Assembly: GCA_014529385.2 (NCBI GenBank)
Contig: CM043958.1
Location: 86,744,525 to 86,808,524, forward strand
DNA from: Adiantum capillus-veneris
Lineage: Eukaryota; Streptophyta; Polypodiopsida; Polypodiales; Pteridaceae
DNA: 64,000 bases
Direction of reading: 5' to 3'
The translations under genes were made by a program, and so were the position numbers. How positions within the stretch are numbered: the first letter of the stretch is position 1; the number at the start of each line of letters is the position of its first letter. Positions 13,501 to 26,951 of the stretch are shown here, piece by piece. The notes beneath the pieces are model-generated. The model had not been told where the DNA came from, did not search any database, and saw only the letters and a list, made by a program, of their open reading frames with translations.

Positions 13501-16500
13501 CACACAAGGTCAGTTTGGGGTGTCACAAGGCAACTTGGGTATGGCTGGTTTTTCAATCCCATCAGTGAATATGACACCTGGACATCAACATGTTACTGGC
13601 CAAGGAGTACAGATGGCTCCCACAGGTGTACCCATTATGCAAACTGTCTCTTTTGACAATTTGGAGTCAATGGATAAGCTAAAGCCATACAAAGAAGATG
13701 ATCAGTGAGTCCATTGACACATTCAATGGCTTTGATGAGAGGACAAAGGTTTTCTCTTTCCTCGAACAGTATGACAAAGCATTTGTTGGAAGGAGCATTT
13801 AAAGTAAGGAAAGTTGCCACTTCTGGAAAAAAAAAATGCAAGTCAGTGGTGGAATACACTGTTGTTACAAGGACAGACTCCTTCCACTTGGAATGATTTC
13901 ATACAGGTACCGAATTAGCTAAAGGCTAATTCAAAACAGGTACAAGATGATTTAACAAGATTTCTTACGAGAAATCTCGTGTAAATCAAAGGGCAAGTAG
14001 TCCTACTGATGCAGAAGATCAAAGGCTACGAATTGGTGCGATTGGCACGCAAAACAGAGCCCGAAAGAAGAAAATACAGCTTGCTGTATTTTTTTGCAGA
14101 TTTAGGGTTTTGACCTTATTTGATGCCTTTTTGTCCCAAGAGCTTCGGGGAAGCTAGAGGACAGAAATACAAGTGATCTGGAGCATTTTAGGAGCGAAAA
14201 ACAAAGAATTCAGCGTGCTGAATTTCCAGGACAGGTTTGCAAAAGTGCTCTATTATGCGTGGATAATCACTTGGATATGTGGATTTTTGGTTGTGAAGGT
14301 TTCTACTATAGTTATGCTGCCAAAATTGGGTCAAAAAGAGAATTCTCAGCCCAATAAAAGTGACAGCATAAGGGTAGATCACAAGTTAATCTCCAAAGAT
14401 CAAGATAATGAGCAAAGAAAGATTGTTTTCGATGCTTAGTATGCAAATCAGTGATATTGCATAAAGGCTGAAATTGCTTGAGAATTGGAATTTCAAGTGA
14501 GTCTTCTCAGACCCTATGTGGGTGATGTGCCAGAAGATATGCCAGCTGAAGATCAGCCGGAAGTCGAGGAACTTGACAAGATCTTAGATTTTGGCACATA
14601 AAGAAAGAAAAGAAAAGGCAAGGTTGCAAGGTGCTGTTTGGTAAAGTTCAAAAGCTATTCACCTCTGGATGTCAAGTGGATGGAAAAAAGTGAACTTGCA
14701 GAGTCACTAAAAGTATGGGAACTTAAAACCTTGGTTTGCAACCTACCTTGACCCCTTGAGATTCAGAGCTACATGGATTGTCAGTGTGACAATGGCTTCT
14801 GAAAGAAATGATGTACATGTTACTTACAGTGAGCTCAAATGAAGTGCATGTTACATGAATGTTAGAGCTGTACAGATTGTCAGTTTGGCAATTGCTCTTA
14901 TGGAATGTCCAAAAGTTTGTTTAGTGCTATAGAAGTGAGTATTTCTTGTCAGTTTGTCAAGGGTACAACAATTATTTCTATTGAAGAGTACATGTGTAAC
15001 TGCATTCTTAAATTGTCGGTTTGGGTATGCTCCAAAGGTTACTGGATCCAACGTGTACTAAAAGACAGTGGCAAAATGTGACGCTTCCATTTTGTCATTG
15101 GAAAGTTATGGACTCAAAGCAATGGCAGAGTGTGACGCTTCCACTATGTCATTGGGACAGGGTCCACACGCAGGCAATACATGTGTCAACGAGGTGTTGG
15201 CTGTGAGCATGTATGTGTCGTACATGTGTCGACACGGTGTTCGGACACCCGAGTGCTGACTGTAAGCATGTACGACATAGGTGCAAACGAGGACGTTTGA
15301 GATTTCAAGAGGGAGGTATGTCACCAACCAGTGGCAATTCCATTTTTGTTTATTTTCTCTTTCTTTGGGGAATTTCGTTTGTTTTACCTTTTGGAAACAC
15401 CCCTCTGGAAATCTAACTGCCCTGCATTACATAGCTAGTGTGGAACTGTTCAGAGAGAGTCCAGGCCTGAGGGCTAAAGAGCACTAAGGTTGGACAAGGA
15501 CTATGGTTAGCCAAAGTGGGGTCATTGGCTAGCCAAAGCGGAATCCTTTGCTACATAGGCTATATTTCAGTTCTGGGTGTGGCTGCAATGTACAAAGAGG
15601 GTCAGATGACCTAGAAGAATGTAATGGCAGAAACTCCTAAATTTTAGGGACTGCTATTTATGGACGGCAAAATGTCTTCGCGTCATTACGTGCAGTTTGA
15701 CATGGGGATCATTTTGTTACTCTGTGGCCAAGTCAACAGAGGCAGCAGGTGAGATATTTTTAGACCCGAGGGTCTAAAGCGGGAAAATGCACAAATGAGT
15801 GACACTTGGCACTCTGAGGCCAGTTTACTACTTAAAGAGAAGGCAAAAACGTGATTTTCAGTTGTGAGCTCATTTTTTAGTGCTGTCACAGGTGGGAGAG
15901 CTTCAATGGAGTGTTGGCTTACCCTCTATGTACAGTGAGGTGCAGGATGTCATGACCTGCACACCTCTCACTGCTCTCTCTCTCCCCTATTCTTTATGGC
16001 TATGCCCCTCTAGTGGGCTTTTCATTTGACCAATGTACAGTTATGTGGGTTCGTGCGCGATTACCGAGGCAAGAGCCTCTTGCACAGGTACTGGATTAGC
16101 TAGCGGCTAATCCCCCGCAGGTACAAGTGAATTCGGAGAGGTTTCACAGGCGAAATCCCGTCCGATTCAAAGGGCAAGTAGCCCTACAGGGGCGGGAGCT
16201 CGAGGACTTGCTACAAATGCGACCGGCACGCGAAACGGAGCCCGAAACAGTGAATTACAGCCTGCTGTGTATTTTTGCAGGTTTAGGGTTTCGGCCCTAA
16301 ACGGACCCTAATACCCCCAGGAGGTTCGGGGACGCGAGGGGACCGCTGTACAGGTGATCTGGCGCATTTTCAGGGCAGAAAACAGAGAATTCAGCGTGCT
16401 GCAGATTCTCGCCAGGTTTTGCTAAGTGTCCGTATGCGTCGGGAAAGTCATCTAATGCGTGGGGATACTGAATGTGAAGGGTCCTAGTACAGTTATGCTG

Positions 16501-18646
16501 CCGAAATCGAGCCAGAACAGAAGAAATTCAGCCCAGATTGTGCGGGGCAGCTTGTAGGGAACCACAGCTTTTATTCCCTCTTTTAAAGAATAAAGAAATA
16601 CCGAAAGGGGCACCTATTTAGGGGCCAATATGGTGTCTGACTCGCATACAAATGCATTCTAGCATCTGTATCCCATTCCCCTCTCTTGTGTCATTATAGC
16701 ACAGGTAGAATAGACGACTAATAATGGGTGAAAGCTAAATCAAGGTTTGAAGTAAAGTCTACCGCCCTTTTTGAAGTTAACACGCCGGTTACACTCGGCT
16801 CTCATTCTCACCCACATATACCTTGCTTGCTCATCTTTCCTGATAATCTGTAGTAGTGGTTTCAGCTCCTCTTTAAATAAGACTGCTACTCCTCCTGAAC
16901 CCCGGCTATCTCGTAGAGATCTCTTGTCTGGTCAACCACTTGTTTCCCATAAATAACCCTTCACATGTGGCATACGCTGTCTCGGTATCTAGTGTGTCTC
17001 TAAGTAGAAAACTATGTCTCTGCCCCTAAAGCTGTCTTCAAAGGCACCTACATCTAGCCTATATAATCCATTACAATTCCACGCCGCTATCCGGAGCGTC
17101 GCCCCATAGGTCTTGCACCGTCATGCTGAGCGCTTTTCCAGAACCACTACTTTCCCTCCTATATAAAAGGCGATTTTCCCCTTTTCTCTTGCTGCCCTGA
17201 TCTCTGGCATCAACTCTTGCATGTGTGCCACTTGTGCCAATGTAAGGTCATCTCCCAGGAAAATACCAGTTTTCTTAAGAGTTGGTCTCTTCTTTAGAAA
17301 TTGTTTCCTTATTTCTATATTCGGGAAGCGGAGAATAAGTGCCCTATCCTTTACGTTTCCCTTCTCATCGATTCCTTTCTTGCCCACTCTCCATGCACTT
17401 GTGTGAGTAGGCTTTGTGATGCCCATGCATTGTAGCAGTTCCTCCACTTCTTCATCTCCATTCTCTTTGTCTTTGACTCCTATGACCCGCATATGCAGAG
17501 CCCGATTCTTCCTTTTCTGCTCTTCCTCAATGGTCATATTAATAATGGTGGAGGTAGGTGCGGGCATATGGGCCTTCCCTTTCTTCGCATCCTCAATCTG
17601 TTTCTCTGCTTCATCAACCTTTTCTTGTGTCTTAAAAAGACGTTCCGCCCATGAAGATGCCGTTTTCGATTTCTGTTCATCTCCTTCCCGTACAGCTTTC
17701 ATATGATCCTTCATGTCCTCGAGCTCCTTTAGCACCGAAGGTTGGTGGTCTCCCTTCTCCTTAGTTGCAAATTTGCAAGCCGCAAGTTCTCCTTTTAGCT
17801 CCTCGATTATTGCATCTTTTTTCCCCATGTGCTTTTCCATATTTGTTCTCCATGCTTCAAAACTTGCTACTGCCTCATCGAGTTTCTTTTGCATAACGCA
17901 TTGTGTTACATTTACTTCGGCCTTGATTAGGTTTCGTAATTCCGTTTTCAAGATCTGAATCTCCTCATTCTGTATCCCCCGGATCTCTCTCCTTAGTTCT
18001 CTCATCGTGTCTCCATACATGGAGTTCCTATAGCTCTCAACGCTTGCGTGCATTTCCTTCCTGATGTCATCCCTCATATAGTTTAGCTCTGATTTGAGCA
18101 TCACCTGGACCTTCTCCATCATTAGCTCATCATGTATCTTGGAGGTTTTCCCCACTCGTAAGAATCCTGGTGATAGTACAATATCTCTGTTTCTCCGTTT
18201 AAATGTAGCTGTTGTTTTTTTTGGGGTGGTGTAGCTATCTACACCCGGCCCTTCCCCTTCGGTAGGCGGATCCATCGAACCCGAGCCACAAATGTGGGTA
18301 GGGTACTAGGGTGAGGGACTGAGAATAGGGCAAACTTAAAAGTTTATCTTAAAGCTTAAAAATCTTTAAACTTCAACGTAGGAGCTATTTGACTTTCTAC
18401 GCGTAGATGAAGGGGGAGCCGGGGCGCGCGTAGGACAGGACTTGCTACGCGTAGAAAGTCTTCTTACGCGTAGCGGAGCTTGCAGAGAGAGCGTGTGTGA
18501 GTACGATCAGAGCGGGAGAACTTTGTGTGCGCCCTGCTCCTGCTCGCCTGCCCTGCTGCTCCTCTTGCCTGCTCCTGCTCGCGCAGCTCTGCTGCTCCTG
18601 CTCGCCTATTGCTATCTCTCGCGCGCGTAAACTCAGCTGCAACACC

Positions 18647-18731
<85 letters not shown>

Positions 18732-19826
18732 TGTAAAAATATCAAAGGCCTAGCAGTTATGCGGCACTGATTCAACACCAAAACATGCTTAACCTCATGC
18801 ATAGGGATTTCTGAAGCACGAACAGAGTAGCCCTCAAGTTGGTGCTGTCGAGTTTAGAGAGAGGTCACAACAATACACAGAGGCCAAAGGAAGTCTGCTA
18901 TGAGATAAAACCAATACAACTGTCTGTAGAGAGAGAGAGAGAGAGGAGGAAAATGAAATGAATGCTATATTTACATCATCACACATCTTAAGGCCAAAAT
19001 GACCTATGAGAGCAAAGAGTTACATCATGGTGAATCTGATACAGGGTCTGGATAAAAAGAAAGAAACTAACTAAACAGAAACACTACTAGAGAGGTAAAA
19101 TGTGGGTATCGAGAGCCTGAGGGGTACGTATACAAAAGGTGGTGGATATGTATGTGTTAGAACCTGGAGATGGCTTGCATTGGTCAGTGCATGATCATGT
19201 CGATGTCCTCCATGGTGAGAGTCTGCGCACGGCGTCTCCCATGTCTTGCCAATAAAAATCTGATCCTCTACTGCAACCTCCTCCACTGATACGAGCATCC
19301 CCTCATCCTAGGCCTCCTAGATCTCCCCAGCTCTGCTGCTCAATCTCAGTATACCTCTGCTACTGATATGCCTTGTATCCCTCCTCTTTGGCTGCTCTCC
19401 TCTCTGCTCAATCTCTGGATGGAAGAACACTGTGATCTTGTCTGGGTGTGTCTCCCGGTCTGAGAGCCTCTCTTTTTCTCAGCAAACAATTAAAAACCTG
19501 AATCGGTCCCACGTCATCAACTAGATATTACATCCTCAACTACAATCATCAATTGTGACCAGTGAATGTAGAGCTAGGTATGTATACACACCAGCCTAAC
19601 AATGTTTTTAAAAGTGCGATGGGTAAAAAGGATTGATGAAAACTTGTGCATATAAACCTACGTTTGGAGCTTTACACACCTTTTGTTGTGCATTCTACGT
19701 CGTCCTCTCTGAGCAACACCCCTCCAACCCCAAACCCAGAGGATTTAAAACACTTCTTGGCTGCGTCATGGCAGCTGGTCTTGTATTCAGTCTTGGTCTT
19801 TTTCACAGAAAAAGCTCGCTGCGCAC

Positions 19827-19881
<55 letters not shown>

Positions 19882-22800
19882 GAAAATGAAATGAATGCTA
19901 TATTTACATCATCACACATCTTAAGGCCAAAATGACCTATGAGAGCAAAGAGTTACATCATGGTGAATCTGATACAGGGTCTGGATAAAAAGAAAGAAAC
20001 TAACTAAACAGAAACACTACTAGAGAGTAAAATGTGGGTATCAAGAGCCTGAGGGGTACGTATACAAAAGGTGGGAGTGTATCTCAGAGAACAAATACAA
20101 AATGGTGGATATGTATGTGTTAGAATCTGGAGATGGCTCCCATTGGTCGGTGCATGATCATGTCGATGTCCTCCATGGTGAGAGTCTGCGCACGGCGTCT
20201 CCCATGTCTTGCCAATAAAAATATGATCCTCTACAGCAACCTTCTCCAGCGATGGGAGCATCCCCTCATCCTAGGCCTCCTAGATCTCCCCAGCTCTGCT
20301 GCTCATTTGCTCAGTATACCTCTGCTATTGATATGCCCTGTATCCCTCCTCTCTGGCTGCTCTCCTCTCTCCTCAATCTCTAGATGGAAGAACACTGTGA
20401 TCTGTGTCTGGGTGTGTCTCCCGGTCTGAGAGCCTCTCTTTTTCTCAGCAACCCTGCTCGATGGTGTTGAATCTCCAGTAGATAAGAGTCCAAGACATCT
20501 CTGATCCTTGTATCTCATAACTCGGCCTGATACCCTCTTTAAAGAGACAGTGAAAGTGGCCATGTATCTCATAGTATGTTGTACAGTTCTCTCAGATATT
20601 AAGTGTTAAAGTGTGTAGATTGCCGCTCTGTCTGTCTTTATGTTCGATCACTTGCCGGAAGTGATTACACCCCTAGCTCCTAAGGTGTCGTGTTGTGCCC
20701 AGCTATTGGATGTATCACACCATCAAATCTGAAATTTTCTACCGCTGATATGCCTCCTTTGTGAACTTGCACCTAATTCTTGATAGCTCGAGGGATTATA
20801 CCATAGCTTTTACAAAATTAGCCAACAAACTTCTCGTGAGGGATATGACTCTTCACATGGGTGAGAAAGCATACACCATTCATACAATATGAGATGATAC
20901 ATGAACACTAAAGAGGAAGTGCACACTTGAGGCTCACACACTTGAGCTTCTGAAATTTACTACAGCTGATATGCTTTCTTTGTGAACTTGCACCGGATTC
21001 TCAAAAACTTGAGCAATCATACCATTTGTGCAGCTAATATGCTTTCTTTGTGAACTTGCACTGGATTCTTGAAAATTTGAGCAATCGTACCATATCCAAT
21101 ACAAAATTAGCCAACAAACTTCTCTTTGTAGCTACTATTGAGGCACTTGGTTTGGTGGTCTCTTTCAAAAAGATCCATTTTCTGTGGATTTAAGGATGCT
21201 GACATCTTATTACACTGTTGGCTATAGTGGTTGTCATAGAGAGGATACACTTATTGTTAGCAAAAGTGCCAAGACACCCTCTTCTTTTCTAGGCTAGGTC
21301 CTTCCATGGTATACGTATTCAACTGACTTTGACCTAGCGCAGAACAATTTTTGTTTTGACATATTATGGAAAAGGAGTCTATTTCTGTTTTCTCTCTTTG
21401 AAGGTGGTAGTTTCTAACCAAAGACTCAACCCCTGATTTTTGGCTTTTTAAGGACTATCCCATTTGTAAACTTATATTTTTTAGGTGTCCTCTTCCCAAT
21501 CGTAGCAGTTGAAAATCAGCCCGTCATACTCCTCTTGAACTTGCCAAAAGAACATCCAATTAAGCAGCAACATGAACAAATTAAGCTGCAACATTCCAGC
21601 AAATTGGTCGTACTCAAAGTCCATCTGCTTGAGGAGCTCTGGGTGGATGAAGTTTGTGGTGGCTCTTGGAGCGAAGAAGATAAGAGCTTTATGTGCACAT
21701 ATCTTTCCATAAGCTCTGCATAATGCCTTGGAAGAGTAGATAAAAAATTCCCTACATCTCTGGAACAAGTTCTTCTGAGGTTCTAGCTTTCATGGCAGGA
21801 GTTACTCTGGAGTTTTATCACCTTTGTGGGGGTAGACATAGAAAGTGTGCCCCGCGTGGAAACATTGGGAGCCCCTTCCTTGTTGTAGAGTTTTTGTTGA
21901 CGGGTGGTCAAGCGAGGTTGTGCAGGTTGAATCGAGGTGTCGATAGGATCCTGAGAATTTGTTCGCTGTTGTCAAGGATTCTCGGTATATGTTGGTCGGC
22001 CATCACTTGTATATTCCAATCTTCCCTTCATGAATTTGTAGCTAGCTGTTGCATGGTCCATGAGTTCTTGGATGGTCGAAACTTGCTTTGATAAACAATA
22101 CTCCTAAAGCAGAGATGGTGGTCTTATGGTGTAGCGCTCACACTGGTTCTCCAAGGTTATTAGCTTGAAGAAAGACACCGAAAGATAAATGCCTAAAAAC
22201 TTCTAGTTGTAGTCTTCCATAGTTTCCGTGGCGAGCATTTTCAAATTACCCCATTCTGCTAGAGTCTACACTTCAAACAATGATGTCACATAACTTCGGG
22301 CAAAAATGTTCTCAAAAGCTTGCAAGTCCCAGGCTTGGTGGCTATAGAACTCCACCACTGCATAGCATTGTCTTTGAGAAAAGTTGTGGCTCCAAATATT
22401 TTAGATTCTTTTGTGTAGCTCTCAAATATTATCGAATTGCTGCAGGAATTGTAAAGTTTTCTTCTGATCTTTCATTGCCGAAAAAGGGCTTTTGTTGGTT
22501 CTCCGTATGGGTGTAGACGTTAGCAAATTTTTAGGGTTATGGTTCCCTTGGCCAGTTGTCTACCGATGTTGGGGTCTTTAATGGCCCTAACCCCATAGGA
22601 GTTGCCACGCCAACCAACTTGTGACATCCAATTTTAGCTTTGATTCGACAGCTACAAGTGAAATTTAGTGCTCAACTCAATGCCGTACTCGAAGCTAAGC
22701 ATGAGGATGATCTACCAAAGCTTGGTGGCTTTTTGTTATACAAATGATGTGCAAGTTATTGTGGTGTCTTATCAAGGATTTGAATATGATGTCATTAGTG

Positions 22801-25800
22801 ATCATGTATTGAAGAGCTCCAAACTTGAGGCAACATCTATATTGGCAAATTTGGACACTTTTCTCTGGCATTCTTGGCACAATGGTCAATCGACGTTGAG
22901 TTTTGTTGTGATTTTGTGGTTAGTAAATTGAATGGATGTGTTGTCTTGCAAGGTGTTAAATATTGAAAGATTAACGATATTTTCCTTTGGAAGGGTTTTC
23001 TTCAACCTGTGGTGATGTGCAAAGCATTTTGAAGACAACTATGCACACCATCTCTACATTACATATTCAATAGTGGTTGCAATACGAAACTAAGGGTGTT
23101 AATTTGCAGTTGGCAACAAGGGGTATTTGGGGGGGAGGTGGTGACAATGGACATGCTAGTCAAGACGGAAGTGGACCTTTCTCATATTGTGGAAGAGTAG
23201 AATATCAGGACTTGGAGAAGAACGATTCAAAGTTGGAGGATGAGGGTTGGTGGTCCAAGAGAAGTTGCAAACCATGGCCACCTTTAGCAAGAGGAATGTC
23301 ATATGCACATGGGCTTGACGTGCCACATGACATGCTACTACAACTTAGAGTCAATCCATAGTCTAGGAAAACCTGAAAACCTAGGGGATTATGTGGCGGC
23401 ACCATTGGGGGATTGTTTGCAAGACTGTCATGCTTGAATAAATCCACCCTTGCCTAATCCTCTTTGCATAAATGATTGTACAAGGCGCAATTTTAGTAGT
23501 ATTAGCGGGCATGCAGATTTCACCTTGTGAAGTTTTGTCCCAGTTGCAACCGATTGAGATAGTGGAAATTCTTCCTATTCTTAGTGGTGCAAACGCCCTA
23601 TCAACAACTTTTTTATTGCATTAATTCTTTCTATCTTAAGCTTTTTTCTAGTGCTGGTACTAGAGTATTTTAAACGAGGCTAGGTTGATTTCAAACAAGC
23701 CATCTAGATCCTATCCCTAATCTTCTATGCTTGGACCATATGGAAGACTAATCAAGCTCTCTTCTGGGGTTAATTAGTTCCTCAATAATGAAGTCATTTT
23801 CTTAACTACTAATCCACATTAACCATTAATGACTATTAGCCCTCAATATCTCCTCAATCACCTCCACCTTTTCCTGAATTATAGAAGGCTTATACCCAGA
23901 AACTATAATGGCTCATACAAAGCTTGCCAGCTTGTGGCAAAAAAAAAAAAAAAAAAAGTGTGCACTAAGTTGGGGGTGCACCTCCCTAGCATGACAATTT
24001 GGTCAATTCAAGCTTAAGGTACTAGCTTGTCTAATTAGTGCCAGCCCGTTCTATTAGTGTCGATTTTTTTTAACGCTTCGAATCAGACAAAGCCCTCTTG
24101 GACAGTCCTAGAGCACTATTGGACCTATCTGCTGCTCAATTCTCATAGCTAATGGACTCCCATACAAGGAGAATCCACTCCTGCCACTTCTACTTCACTG
24201 TCAACATTAAAGACAGATTTGATGAATTATTAATTCCAATCCCTTCAGAGATTCTTTTCTATTATTATGGGGAATCATTAACAGCCACAAACTCAAAAAT
24301 GTGCCGTTTATTCCCACCCTTTGCCTATTTGCGAAATTATTTCACTTAAAACCAGCTCTATTGAAGCAATTATGTGTGATATCACTTTTGTAAATTCTAT
24401 TAAAATATTCATAAAGCGAGTTGTGAACCTTTTTTAAGCCACTAATGAGCAGAGGTCATTCAGGTAATTACTTCAACTAGCATGTACATGTCTTCATGGC
24501 TTACATAGACTTCATACCCCTAAAAAACAACAGAAATTAAGAGTACAACCCTACCGTGTATTAGGAGCGCGGTTTGGGGATGTTAAGATTTCACAGAGCA
24601 AAGATGTGAACTTGTCCCCAACAGTTGACGGTGAAAGCGAGCACACGTAGAAGATTAGAAACTGCAAAGCAATTGCTCTTAGCCCACGATAATAGAACGT
24701 GGAAAATACGCATAGCACAACACTACCTGTGTAAACTTTGACTTATACGTATCTAAAATGGTTGATTGAAATGACGCCATTAAAGTGCTGAAAACCTACA
24801 AATGAGATGAGCAATAGAATAAACTATGCAATTTCTTAAAAGAGTTACTTGTGTAGCAAAGAAATCTTATGCCAAAGCAAAACCTGCTCAATTCGCCCAG
24901 CCTCCACACACTTCTGGAGATGCTGGAGAGTCATATCCATGAGAATATCCATTTTGTCAGCGACTGCGCACAGACTCAACCTTCTCTCTCCATCAGAATC
25001 TCGTACTACACCAGCCAATTGTTGTGCCTGTATTTATGTAACTTTCAATGCTAAAACTACCAAGCCTGAAGAGAGTAACAGCAATAAAACAACAATGCAC
25101 ATACCTCACTTCCAGGCCCAATGTTAGCTTCAACATCATCCAACAGCTCATCAAATTCCATGTCCAGCACAAAAATTTTACTGCTGTCGTCTTCTTTGAC
25201 TATGTCTTCCCATCTTATTTCAACCTTCACAAGTCACACAAACACATTAATACATATGACTTCCCTGTGACATCAAGGCCAATGAATAATCAGGAAAACC
25301 TTCTCTGTACTTCCTTTTATGCACAGTAAAGCAAACCATGCTGTGAGCTGCTTCAATGGACTCACTTTAGACTCATCATTGCTCTTCTGAATGAGATGCA
25401 AGTGGGTATCTATTTGTTATACCTTATTCAACAAGTCTATGACCAAGTATTGCTCATGACAGTTTAGCCACACACAATGACAAAAGAATGGAGGAAAGAA
25501 GATGGCTCACATCAATCTGAATCAACCTGTCCACCACTGCTAGCAGCATTTGGTTTTGAATATAGTCTCCCTTAGCATCTTGTTCTAGTCGCAACATATT
25601 TTCCATGTAAAGTGCATTCCACTACAACACGAAACACAACAGCATGAAGGAATCAAAAACATCGTTGCACACAAAACCATTAAATGACAGATGACCAAAT
25701 CTGTAAGAAAAATTGCTACTGCTAAGGTCAAACAAGGGCTTCCTAGCTTAAGAATTCTCAAACCAACCCTCTCTTTGCTGTCCTTAAGCATTTCACCAGA

Positions 25801-26874
25801 CCAGCAAAGATGGTGGAGCCATTGCATCATGTATCATCCCTAAAAGCTTTACACCTTAACAACAAGTTTAGAGAGCAAGAAATTGACATCATCCAGACTC
25901 AGATTTTGTACTTTTTGTTTTACAAAGTTCAAACCATTTCTCGGTTGTACAAACAATGAGCACCTTACTTAATGTCTATGACCCTCCCCTATGAGAGGAT
26001 TACCCCCATGAGAGAGAAGGCTCAAACACATCATAGACAAATCATCTCATGGGGGTAATCCTCTCATAGGGGAGGGTCATAGACATTAAGTAAGGTGTTC
26101 ATTGTTTGTACAACCGAGAAATGGTTTGAACTTTGTGAAACAAAAAGTACAAAATCTGAGTCTTGAGCCTTCTCTAGCTAAGAGAAGGCTCAAACACATC
26201 ATGCTCTCTCTAGCTAAGAGAGCATGAGCATCATGTGAGTGCATTTATGAGCTATTATGAGAGCATGGAGTGTGTAAACAAGAGGTGGGAACCATGTGTC
26301 GATGCTATAATAGAAACCCTTTGTAATCTCATTTCATGATGCATAATTAAGAGTTTCAAAAAAGTGGATCTACATTGTGTCCCTCTGTCTCTTTGATCTC
26401 TCTCACACACACACACATGTGCGTGCGCTCACATAGACACCATGAACGCAACTCTCTAATCCACCCTAACACTAACAAGTGGTATCACGGCCCTAAGCGG
26501 AATAAGTAACTTCCTAACTGTCAAGAGTGCAGAGCGGAAGCGTGAGAGAGGAGAGTGATATCTATGGACAGTGATGACTCTTGACACCACCATCCGTCTC
26601 ATTTTTACCGATGCACCCTTGGATATGTCTCATATGTCACCTTTCATGCATTGTTTGTTGAGAATTTGGATGACTATGCATCTGTTAGAGTTTTGGCATC
26701 TCAAGTGAACCATCCAATGTGATCCCATTATTTATTTTCGCTTTTAGGTATTTATTTTACGTATTTGTCAAAGTCTAGGCAGGGCAATTTATTGAAGTTG
26801 CTATATAAGCAGCCCCTTGCCTCCACTCTATACACATTTCAGTTACTCACTGCCAAGGTTGATTGGTTCAGGAG

Positions 26875-26951
<77 letters not shown>

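Larger units (their letters stand above)
13062..16690 (+). mobile_element. Decayed Ty3/gypsy (chromovirus-like) element inserted in the LINE
   Basis: Contains a gag remnant (13205-13900), a Pol C-terminus with a chromodomain (14490-14745), a polypurine-like tract (about 15306-15318) and a probable LTR starting TGTCACC at 15319. The whole of protease, RT and integrase is missing, replaced by a repeat segment at 13906-14400. It interrupts the LINE ORF2 and has removed or replaced most of the endonuclease domain. The outer boundaries are approximate, and no target duplication was found. Confidence 0.65.
10528..18646 (-). mobile_element. Non-LTR retrotransposon (APE-type LINE) bounded by (GA)n tracts
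   Basis: Read on the minus strand it contains a 5' UTR with repeated TACGCGTA palindromes (18397-18475), ORF1 (18275-17121), the start of ORF2 with an APE endonuclease (17120-16752), a foreign LTR-element insertion (about 16690-13062), then the ORF2 linker, reverse transcriptase and C-terminal zinc-finger region (13060-10716). Sense-strand sequence ends in a few TTTCA repeats followed by (TC)n. A second (TC)n tract sits just upstream of its 5' end. No poly(A) tail is visible. ORF2 carries stops and a frameshift, so this copy is dead. Confidence 0.88.

Noticed and set aside
21481-21768. 95-codon minus-strand ORF in intron 10
   Set aside because: No family motif. It does not fit any RRN3 segment, and RRN3 is complete without it.
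25895-26163. Considered as a microRNA precursor
   Set aside because: The stem is far longer and more perfect than a typical conserved plant miRNA precursor. A recent inverted duplication is the safer call.
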